Positions 52,800 through 60,570 of a DNA stretch of 64,000 bases are shown here, in pieces. Position 1 is the stretch's first letter. Every line of letters begins with the position of its first letter. Location: positions 186,001 through 250,000 of the forward strand of contig NZ_JAINUY010000002.1 of NCBI RefSeq assembly GCF_020026915.1, read 5' to 3'. This DNA is from Flavobacterium potami (lineage in GTDB: Bacteria; Bacteroidota; Bacteroidia; Flavobacteriales; Flavobacteriaceae). A program made the position numbers and the translations under genes. The notes under the pieces were generated by a model. It did no database searches and was not told where the DNA came from. It was given only the letters and a program-made list of their open reading frames with translations.

Positions 52800-55433
52800 A
52801 TGACAATTCCAGCACAATTTGACGCTAAGACGATTGAGAGTAAATGGTATGATTACTGGATGAAAAACAACTATTTTCATTCAGAACCAGATCATAGAAC
52901 ACCGTACACTATTGTAATCCCTCCGCCAAACGTCACTGGAGTCCTTCACATGGGACATATGTTGAATAATACGATTCAGGATGTTTTAATTCGTCGCGCG
53001 CGTCTTAAAGGATTCAACGCTTGTTGGGTTCCTGGAACAGACCATGCATCTATTGCTACTGAAGCAAAAGTTGTGGCAAAATTAAAAGCTGAAGGAATCA
53101 ACAAAAACGATTTGACTCGCGAAGAATTCCTAAAACATGCTTGGGAATGGACAGATAAATACGGTGGAACAATCTTAGAACAGCTTAAGAAATTAGGTGC
53201 TTCTTGCGATTGGGAACGTACTAAATTTACAATGGATCCAGATATGTCTGCTTCTGTAATTAAATCGTTTGTAGACTTATACAACAAAGGATTAATCTAC
53301 AGAGGATACCGAATGGTAAACTGGGATCCAGAAGCAAAAACGACTTTGTCTGACGAAGAAGTAATTTACGAAGAACAACAAGGAAAATTATTTTTCTTAA
53401 AATATAAAATCGAAGGTTCAGAAGATTTCTTGACTATTGCTACAACACGTCCTGAAACTATCTTTGGAGATACTGCCATCTGTATCAATCCGAATGATGA
53501 GCGTTTTACACATTTAAAAGGTAAAAAAGCGATCGTTCCAATTTGTGGCAGAGTAATTCCGATTATCGAAGACGAATATGTAGATGTAGAATTCGGAACA
53601 GGATGTTTGAAAGTAACGCCTGCGCACGATATGAACGATAAAACGCTGGGTGAAAAACACAACTTAGAAATCGTTGATATTTTTAATGAAGATGCAACTC
53701 TAAACAGTTTCGGTTTACATTATCAAGGAAAAGATCGTTTTGTAGTTCGTACGGAAATTGAAAAAGAACTTGAAGAAATTGGCGCTTTAGCAAAAACAGA
53801 AGTGCACTTAAATAAAGTAGGAACTTCTGAAAGAACAAAAGCGGTAATCGAACCAAGATTATCAGACCAATGGTTCTTGAAAATGGAAGAATTAGTAAAA
53901 CCAGCAATTAAGTCGGTTTTAGAAACTGGAGATATTAAATTACATCCAAAACGTTTCGAAAACACTTATGCGCACTGGTTAAACAACATTCGCGATTGGA
54001 ATATTTCTCGTCAATTATGGTGGGGACAACAAATTCCGGCGTACTATTATGGAGACGGAAAAGAAGATTTCGTAGTTGCTGAAAACATTGAAGATGCATT
54101 AAAATTAGCACAAGAAAAAACTAACAATTCACAATTAACCATTAACAATTTAACTCAAGATGTTGATGCATTAGATACTTGGTTTTCATCTTGGTTATGG
54201 CCAATGTCAGTTTTTGGTGGAATTATGGATCCAGAAAGTCCAGATTTTAAATACTATTATCCAACAAATGATTTAGTAACGGGTCCGGATATTTTATTCT
54301 TCTGGGTAGCGAGAATGATCATTGCAGGTTATGAATATGCAGGCGAAAAACCATTTACAAATGTATATTTGACTGGTTTGGTTCGTGATAAACAACGTCG
54401 TAAAATGTCTAAATCATTAGGAAACTCTCCTGATCCTTTAGATTTGATCGATAAATTCAGTGCAGACGGAGTTCGTGTAGGATTGCTTTTAAGTGCTTCT
54501 GCAGGAAACGATATCATGTTTGACGAAGAATTATGCAGTCAAGGAAAAGCGTTCTCAAACAAAATTTGGAATGCCTTCAAATTGATTAAAGGTTGGGAAG
54601 TTTCAGAAACTATTCCGCAACCAGAATCATCAAAAGTGGCGATCGAATGGTACGAAGCGAAATTGCAACAGACATTAGTTGATATTGAAGATAATTTCGA
54701 GAAATACAGAATTTCTGATTCTCTTATGGCCATCTATAAATTGGTTTGGGATGATTTCTGTTCTTGGTTTTTAGAAATGATCAAACCAGCGTACCAACAG
54801 CCAATTGACAGCGTAACTTTCGCGAAAGCGATCGAAATGTTAGAAAACAACTTGAAATTACTTCATCCATTTATGCCTTTCTTGACAGAGGAAATTTGGC
54901 AGTTAATTGCTGAAAGAACTCCAGAAGAAGCTTTAATTGTTTCAACTTGGCCAGAAGTAAAACCATTTGATGCAAAATTAATTGCTGATTTTGAAAATTC
55001 AATTGAAGTAATTTCTGGAATTAGAACGATTCGTAAAGACAAAAATATTCCGTTTAAAGATGCAATCGAATTAAAAGGAATTAACAGCGAAAATGTTTCG
55101 ACTTATTTTGATTCAATCATAACAAAATTAGGAAACGTTTCTGCTTTCGAATATGTTTCTGAAAAAGTAGACGGTGCCTTGTCTTTCCGTGTAAAATCAA
55201 ATGAATATTTCATTCCGATTACAGGAAACATCGACGTTGAAGCTGAAATCGCAAAACTAACAGAAGAATTGAATTACACAAAAGGATTCTTGAAATCTGT
55301 AGAAGCAAAACTTTCAAACGAGAAATTCGTAAACGGAGCTCCAGAGAAAGTTCTTAATTTAGAAAAACAAAAACAAGCCGATGCATTAGCAAAAATCGCT
55401 ACAATCGAGCAAAGTTTAGCAGGTTTGAAATAA
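52800..55433 (+). CDS. valS: Valyl-tRNA synthetase
   Basis: An 877-residue class I aminoacyl-tRNA synthetase. PPPNVTGVLHMGHMLNNTIQ (41-60) holds the HIGH motif as HMGH. The editing domain has TTRPETIFGDTAI. WTDKYGG and DALDTWFSSWLWP lie in the catalytic core. The KMSKS loop is RRKMSKSLGNSPDPLDL (near 533-549). The anticodon-binding domain is followed by the C-terminal coiled-coil arm (ELNYTKGFLKSVEAKL). A heptamer array encodes residues 442-451 (NNSQLTINN) just ahead of the catalytic DALDTWFSS stretch. The length is normal. Confidence 0.95.
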   Translation: MTIPAQFDAKTIESKWYDYWMKNNYFHSEPDHRTPYTIVIPPPNVTGVLHMGHMLNNTIQDVLIRRARLKGFNACWVPGTDHASIATEAKVVAKLKAEGINKNDLTREEFLKHAWEWTDKYGGTILEQLKKLGASCDWERTKFTMDPDMSASVIKSFVDLYNKGLIYRGYRMVNWDPEAKTTLSDEEVIYEEQQGKLFFLKYKIEGSEDFLTIATTRPETIFGDTAICINPNDERFTHLKGKKAIVPICGRVIPIIEDEYVDVEFGTGCLKVTPAHDMNDKTLGEKHNLEIVDIFNEDATLNSFGLHYQGKDRFVVRTEIEKELEEIGALAKTEVHLNKVGTSERTKAVIEPRLSDQWFLKMEELVKPAIKSVLETGDIKLHPKRFENTYAHWLNNIRDWNISRQLWWGQQIPAYYYGDGKEDFVVAENIEDALKLAQEKTNNSQLTINNLTQDVDALDTWFSSWLWPMSVFGGIMDPESPDFKYYYPTNDLVTGPDILFFWVARMIIAGYEYAGEKPFTNVYLTGLVRDKQRRKMSKSLGNSPDPLDLIDKFSADGVRVGLLLSASAGNDIMFDEELCSQGKAFSNKIWNAFKLIKGWEVSETIPQPESSKVAIEWYEAKLQQTLVDIEDNFEKYRISDSLMAIYKLVWDDFCSWFLEMIKPAYQQPIDSVTFAKAIEMLENNLKLLHPFMPFLTEEIWQLIAERTPEEALIVSTWPEVKPFDAKLIADFENSIEVISGIRTIRKDKNIPFKDAIELKGINSENVSTYFDSIITKLGNVSAFEYVSEKVDGALSFRVKSNEYFIPITGNIDVEAEIAKLTEELNYTKGFLKSVEAKLSNEKFVNGAPEKVLNLEKQKQADALAKIATIEQSLAGLK
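54124..54151. repeat. Heptamer array inside valS
   Basis: ACAATTC, ACAATTA, ACCATTA, ACAATTT: four in-frame 7-base units encoding part of NNSQLTINNL. Units ACCATTA and ACAATTA are identical to those at 5044-5057, and the peptide QLTINN is shared with the aminotransferase array at 12911. Confidence 0.93.
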
Positions 55434-55453
55434 GAAATCAAACTTAGTATTAC

Positions 55454-55488
55454 AAAACCCGACAGATTTTTAAAATTTGTCGGGTTTT
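55454..55488 (+). terminator. Terminator after valS
   Basis: AAAACCCGACA (55454-55464) and TGTCGGGTTTT (55478-55488) with an AT-rich inner stem. A similar CCCGACAGG hairpin closes the next gene pair at 58967. Confidence 0.88.
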
Positions 55489-55606
55489 ATTTTGCATTAA
55501 AATAAGCTGATTTTTAGCAAAAAAATATATGTGCCTTTTATGATTTTGTATTTTAAAATGATATAAATTTAATACGATTTTACACTATCTAAATTTTGTT
55601 TTTCTA

Positions 55607-56632
55607 ATGAAAAAAATTTTGTTTTCCGCCTTTATTTTTTGCCTGTTTCTGTCCTGTTCCGATAAAGTTGAAAAGGTTGAAAAATCCGTTTATTACTGGA
55701 AAAGTAATAGGTGGGAATTGAATTTAGAAGAAAATAATATTTTAAATGATTTAAAAATTAGAAAGCTTTACATTAAGTTTTTTGAGATAGATCATAATGA
55801 GGTATATGGAGATTTTCCTATCTCTAAAACATCTTTACGTATTTATCAACAGGACAGTCTTGATATTGTTCCGACCGTATATATTAAAAATGAGGTTTTT
55901 AAAAATACAAGCAGAGAAAGATTAGATACACTTGCTAATAATGTTGCTTTTTTGATTGATAAATATGCCAAAGACAGATTTGCAAGAGTCAATCCGATTA
56001 AGGAATATCAGATGGATTGCGATTGGACTTTGACAACAAAAGATAATTATTTTTACTTTTTGAAAAAATTAAAATTAATTTCAGTAAAAACAATCAGTTG
56101 TACCTTAAGACTTTATCCGTACAAATATCCTGAAAAAATGGGCATTCCTCCAGTTGATAAAGCGACTTTAATGTGTTATAACTTGATAAATCCGTTAGAA
56201 AATCATTCCAAGAACTCTATTTTGGATATTGAGGAATTAAAGTTGTATCTCAATAAAAAACGAAAATATCCATTACATTTAGATATTGCGCTACCTACTT
56301 ATTCTTGGATGCAGGTCTATAAAAATGATCACTTTTATAAAGTAATTTATGATGGACAGGAAAAGATTGCCAAATCTTTAAAAGAAATAAAACCACTATG
56401 GTATGAGGTTACAAAAGATACTGTAGTTGACAACTTTTATCTAAGAATTGGAGACAAGATTAAATATGAAAATTTAACTGCTGCAAAAATTAATGAAGCA
56501 ATAGAAGTCATCAAAAAAAATGTTGATTTTGATGCCAATACTACCGTTACATTATTCCATTTAGACGACGAACAATTAAGCAATTATAGTAATGAAGAAC
56601 TTTCTGGTTTTTATCGCAATTTTAGCAAGTAA
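55607..56632 (+). CDS. Lipoprotein with TIM-barrel-like (DUF3142-like) pattern, unknown function
   Basis: A 341-residue predicted lipoprotein (signal peptide to LFLSC, Cys at 17). Strand-helix alternation with acidic residues at strand ends is visible: VYYWKSNRWELN, RKLYIKFFEIDH, DIVPTVYIKNEVF, EYQMDCDWTLTTKDNYFYFL (about 135-154), ATLMCYNLINPL, LHLDIALPTYSWMQ. The 'DCDWT...Y' and 'ALPTYSW' stretches recall glycoside-hydrolase-like DUF3142 proteins, but I cannot confirm this. Its last 41 bases overlap the start of the next gene in another frame, so the two are almost certainly coexpressed. Confidence 0.7.
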   Translation: MKKILFSAFIFCLFLSCSDKVEKVEKSVYYWKSNRWELNLEENNILNDLKIRKLYIKFFEIDHNEVYGDFPISKTSLRIYQQDSLDIVPTVYIKNEVFKNTSRERLDTLANNVAFLIDKYAKDRFARVNPIKEYQMDCDWTLTTKDNYFYFLKKLKLISVKTISCTLRLYPYKYPEKMGIPPVDKATLMCYNLINPLENHSKNSILDIEELKLYLNKKRKYPLHLDIALPTYSWMQVYKNDHFYKVIYDGQEKIAKSLKEIKPLWYEVTKDTVVDNFYLRIGDKIKYENLTAAKINEAIEVIKKNVDFDANTTVTLFHLDDEQLSNYSNEELSGFYRNFSK

Positions 56633-58946
56633 TAGCTTTTTTGCCTGCGGGTTTTATCCGTTTGGGGAAGAAATTAGATATTCATTTTTAAATCCGCTCA
56701 ACTTTAATTATTATTCTTATTCTGAATTTAATTATTCGTACAATTCGTTTTATCCAAATGGAAAAGGAGTGTATCCGCAAGGCACAATTGACGAAAATGA
56801 AAGCCTTTGGGTAAAATATTGTCACAATAAAGTTCCTGTAGAAGCAATTAGAAATGTTCTGTATGACTTTAAAGAAGAAGATATTAATGAAAAATCTTCG
56901 AATGAAATGCTTCTGTATTTTTATAAAACTAAAAATACTGATGCTATAAATTATTTAAAATTTGCTAAAATCTGCGAATTTTTTAACGGAATTTATGATG
57001 ATCCTTGGGAAAGAAATCAAAGTGCAACAATGCCTAAAAGAAGAAATCTTATCGATAAAGCCATTGCGATTTCAAACAAAACCAAAGATAAGGAAATCCA
57101 ACTTCGATATACATTTTTAGCTATTAGATTGGCATATTATAATAGTGATTTTGAAGAAATTAAATCCTTGTACGATACTGTTTTTAAAATTCAAAACAAG
57201 AAAAATATTTTAAATTATTGGAGTTTGTATTTTCGAACTTTAGCAGAGACAGATAAGGCTTTGGCTAATTTTTATGCTGCACAAGTTTTTGTAAATGCGC
57301 CAGATAAGCGTTTTATGATTTCGCAGCGATTTGATTCTACAATTTCTTTGGATGCTGTTTTAAAATACGCCAAAAGTAATGAGGAAAGAGCCAATGTTTA
57401 TTTTTTGGCTGGAATAAAAAAAAGTGATCAAGCCCTATTTTATTTGGAAAAAGTATACCAATACAATCCACAATTTGAAGGTCTTTCATTTTTGTTATTG
57501 AGAGAAATCAATAAAATTGAAGACTGGGTTTTTACGCCTTACTATTCTTTGTTTAATCCAGCTGTTTCAAAATATGATTATTGGTCAGATGAGAAAAATT
57601 CAATAAAAGATATTTTAAATAGAGTAGAAAATGATAGGGTTTATGCTGGTAAGGTATTGCAGTTTGTAAATAACGTAAAACTTAAAAAAACGAATGATCC
57701 TCTTTTATGGAAAATAGGGAAGTTTTATTTGTCATTTATAACAAAAGATAATCAAAGCTGTTTGAATGAAATTGCGCTTCTAGAGAGGGAAATTCCTAAA
57801 AAAGATTCTCTTTACAATCAAATTGAAATTATAAAAGCATTGGCGTTGACTGCAAATCAGGAAAAAGGAAAAGCTGTGATTTTGGAGAAAGTGAAGCCAA
57901 TTCTTCTTCAAAATCAAAAAAATAGGAAGTTTATTTTCGCTATTGGAAGAGAATTAGAATACAAAGAGAATAGGACTGAAGCTGCTTTTTTATATTCAAA
58001 GCTTAATAGTGTAGAAACAACATACAGCAGTGTTAATGATTATGAGTACAATTATGTTACTTGGAAAAGCCTTAAAAATAAAAGTAATTCGTACAGAGAT
58101 TATTTTTCTGATTATTTCGATTATATAGATGTGAGCTATTCTCCAGAGCAAGTTCAAAAGATAGTTGAAGAAGTAGAAAATGTAAAAAGCAATTTAGATT
58201 CTTTTTCTAAATGGAAGCAAAGTTATATTAAATCCCAAATTCCGAGATTGTATGACTTGATAGGAACAAAATACATTCGCCAAAATAAGCTAAAAATGGC
58301 TGCAGAGTATTTTAAAAAACTTGATGTTGATGAGTTTGCGAATTATACAGATTGTTTGTGGGAAAAGCCAAATTGTGAGGGTAAAGACAAGTATAATTCA
58401 AATCCGTTTTTTGTTCTTAAATATACGCCTGAGTTTATAAAACAGGAAAAACTTTTTAAATTGAATAAAAGAAGTATTACGGAACATTTGATTTTATATC
58501 TGAAAAAAGCTTCTAACCCGAAAGAACAAAATAAGGATTATTACTATTTTTTAGTAGCCAACGCTTATTATAATATGACACAAAATGGAAACTCCTGGAT
58601 GATGCGTCGTTACGACTGGCATAGTTATGCGAGTGATGCACCTTTTGAAGATGAAAAAGAATATTACGAAAGTAATTTGGCACAGAAGTATTATTTGTTG
58701 TCACTAAAAAACGCAAAAACAGACCAATTTAAAGCTTTATGTTTACGAATGATTGGTCGATGTGAAAAAAATAAGCTGGAATATCAACATCCAAATGATT
58801 ACAATAATAGAATTGAGAACTATGATGCTTTTCTGTGGAGTAAAAATAAATACTACCAAGACTTGAAATCTAAGTATTCAGACGATTATGAAAATTTAAT
58901 GTCTGATTGCAGTTCTTTTGAAGAATATTTTAAAGCGAGAAGATAA
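56592..58946 (+). CDS. Exported alpha-helical repeat protein, unknown function
   Basis: A 784-residue protein. The signal peptide MKNFLVFIAILASNSFFACG ends in a possible lipobox (FFAC) and is encoded within the last 41 bases of the upstream lipoprotein gene in a different frame. Residues 25-65 are rich in Tyr, Asn and Phe; the rest is a long alpha-helical solenoid with TPR/Sel1-like pairs (for example EIQLRYTFLAIRLAYYNSDF, QMIQDFYYFLVANAYYNMTQ-like near 660). No catalytic motif is visible. It ends in a terminator hairpin. It is best described as the obligate partner of the preceding lipoprotein. Confidence 0.72.
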   Translation: MKNFLVFIAILASNSFFACGFYPFGEEIRYSFLNPLNFNYYSYSEFNYSYNSFYPNGKGVYPQGTIDENESLWVKYCHNKVPVEAIRNVLYDFKEEDINEKSSNEMLLYFYKTKNTDAINYLKFAKICEFFNGIYDDPWERNQSATMPKRRNLIDKAIAISNKTKDKEIQLRYTFLAIRLAYYNSDFEEIKSLYDTVFKIQNKKNILNYWSLYFRTLAETDKALANFYAAQVFVNAPDKRFMISQRFDSTISLDAVLKYAKSNEERANVYFLAGIKKSDQALFYLEKVYQYNPQFEGLSFLLLREINKIEDWVFTPYYSLFNPAVSKYDYWSDEKNSIKDILNRVENDRVYAGKVLQFVNNVKLKKTNDPLLWKIGKFYLSFITKDNQSCLNEIALLEREIPKKDSLYNQIEIIKALALTANQEKGKAVILEKVKPILLQNQKNRKFIFAIGRELEYKENRTEAAFLYSKLNSVETTYSSVNDYEYNYVTWKSLKNKSNSYRDYFSDYFDYIDVSYSPEQVQKIVEEVENVKSNLDSFSKWKQSYIKSQIPRLYDLIGTKYIRQNKLKMAAEYFKKLDVDEFANYTDCLWEKPNCEGKDKYNSNPFFVLKYTPEFIKQEKLFKLNKRSITEHLILYLKKASNPKEQNKDYYYFLVANAYYNMTQNGNSWMMRRYDWHSYASDAPFEDEKEYYESNLAQKYYLLSLKNAKTDQFKALCLRMIGRCEKNKLEYQHPNDYNNRIENYDAFLWSKNKYYQDLKSKYSDDYENLMSDCSSFEEYFKARR

Positions 58947-58966
58947 TCGTTTTTTTTACTAATTAT

Positions 58967-58999
58967 AAACCCGACAGGTTTCAAAAGCTTGTCAGGTTT
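58967..58999 (+). terminator. Terminator after the lipoprotein/solenoid pair
   Basis: AAACCCGACA pairs with TGTCAGGTTT (one mismatch), continued by inner AT pairs and followed by a T-rich run. It is similar in sequence to 55454-55488. Confidence 0.78.
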
Positions 59000-59013
59000 G
59001 TTATTTTTTTTTC

Positions 59014-59110
59014 GCCACGAATTCACAAATTTTAATTTTCACAATCTATATGTGTAGCAATTCACGAATTATTTGTTTTGCTCAAAGATTGGAAATAAAA
59101 AATTCGTGGC
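59014..59110. repeat. GCCACGAATT-type inverted repeat at the permease stop codon
   Basis: GCCACGAATTCACAAATT (from 59014) faces AATTCGTGGC ending at 59110. The TAG stop of the permease gene (59112-59110) is within AGCCACGAA of the right arm. Confidence 0.85.
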
Positions 59111-60426
59111 TATCTTTTCTTCTTCAAAACCAAAAACAAAGGATAAGAGACAATCGTAATTCCAACAATAGTTGCAAAACCAATAGGATCGCTGTAAATA
59201 AACCCTAATAATAATCCAACAGAAACAATGATGGCAATTATAGTGCTCCACGGATACCAAAAAGAACGATATGGTCTTGTCATATCAGGTTCTGATTTTC
59301 TTAATTTTATAAGAGAATAATAGGCAAGTCCCCAGACAATAATAGAAATAAAGGCAGCAAAAGAAAATAAAACCTCAAATGAACCCACAAATATTATTAA
59401 AAGCAAACTAAAAAGCGATGATATTAAAAGTGCCACGATTGGTGTTCCGCCTTTATTTACAGTTGTTCCTTTTTCAATAAAAAATCCATCACGGCTAAGT
59501 CCATAAAGAATTCTTGGCGGAATCATCATAAAAGCATTCAAAATACTGATTAAAGAAAAAATTGAAATTACGGTTACGATTTTTGCGCCGCTTTCGCCGA
59601 AAAGAATTTTGGCAACATCGGCAGCAGCCAAATTTGATTTAGCTAAGGTTTCAATAGGTAAAACATGAAAAAAGGCCGCATTTACCAAAATATAAATTGC
59701 AACAACGAGCAAAACTCCGCTGTATAAAGATTTCGGAATATTTTTACTCGGATTGTCATTTTCTTCAGCAAAAAAGCAAACAGCATTCCAGCCATTATAA
59801 GTTCCGATGATAAGTTGTAGTGACTTAAAAAATCCAAAAATAAGTCCGATTTGAAAGATAGAATTGTCTGTTTTTATTGGCGGAACTTCAACTCCAGAAT
59901 ACAAAAAACAAGCTAAAACTAAAGCCACGAAACAAATTACTTTAAGAAAACTGGTAATCTGCTGGATTACGCTTCCGTTTTTGACACCGCTTAAATGAAG
60001 TAAAACAAATGCAATCAATAAAGAAATTGAAATTACAGTTGAATAATTGGCTAATTGCGGAAATAAAATAATAGTGTATTCGCTGATAACAATACAGTAA
60101 AACGCTGGAGGAATAGCATTAACAATATAATCATACCAGCCAGATAAAAATCCTGCATATTCGCCCAAAGCTCTTTTTATGTAATTATAAGAACCTCCCG
60201 CTTTTGGAAGCATTGTTGCCAATTCTGAATAAGAATTAGCACCAAGCAAAACATACAAACCGCCAAATAACCAGCAGGCAAGAATAAGCCAGTAATTGTT
60301 AAGCATTTCGGCGATAGTGCCCGGAGTTCTTAAAATACCAACTCCAATTGTTCCTCCGATGAGTACGGCAATATTAAAGCTAAGTCCTAAAGTTTTTTTT
60401 AATTGGTTTTTTGTAGAATCTGACAT
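59110..60426 (-). CDS. APC-family amino acid permease
   Basis: A 438-residue inner-membrane transporter with about 12 helices. TM1 has the unwound glycine motif GGTIGVGILRTPG (about 19-31), TM2/3 carry ANSYSELATMLPKAGGSYNY (about 63-82), and TM6 has the GTYNGWNAVCFFAEE stretch. These are typical of the APC superfamily (LAT/serine-threonine exchanger-like), importing or exchanging amino acids. The substrate is unknown. Transcribed alone, it ends in a dispersed inverted repeat. Confidence 0.9.
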   Translation of the reverse strand: MSDSTKNQLKKTLGLSFNIAVLIGGTIGVGILRTPGTIAEMLNNYWLILACWLFGGLYVLLGANSYSELATMLPKAGGSYNYIKRALGEYAGFLSGWYDYIVNAIPPAFYCIVISEYTIILFPQLANYSTVISISLLIAFVLLHLSGVKNGSVIQQITSFLKVICFVALVLACFLYSGVEVPPIKTDNSIFQIGLIFGFFKSLQLIIGTYNGWNAVCFFAEENDNPSKNIPKSLYSGVLLVVAIYILVNAAFFHVLPIETLAKSNLAAADVAKILFGESGAKIVTVISIFSLISILNAFMMIPPRILYGLSRDGFFIEKGTTVNKGGTPIVALLISSLFSLLLIIFVGSFEVLFSFAAFISIIVWGLAYYSLIKLRKSEPDMTRPYRSFWYPWSTIIAIIVSVGLLLGFIYSDPIGFATIVGITIVSYPLFLVLKKKR

Positions 60427-60497
60427 ATTTAGAATGTAGGTTTAAAATGCTATTTGATGACAAAAGTACTTATAATAAGAGATATTTTAGCAAAATA

Positions 60498-60528
60498 AAA
60501 AACCTCACCTTTTGCAAGATGAGGTTTG
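60498..60528. terminator. Terminator of the siderophore-receptor gene
   Basis: AAAACCTCA (60499-60507) and TGAGGTTT (60520-60527) around CCTTTTGCAAGA. It lies downstream of the minus-strand receptor gene and upstream of the permease. Confidence 0.8.
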
Positions 60529-60570
60529 ATTTTCCGAATACTTCGAAAAAATAAAACTAATTCATTTTTT

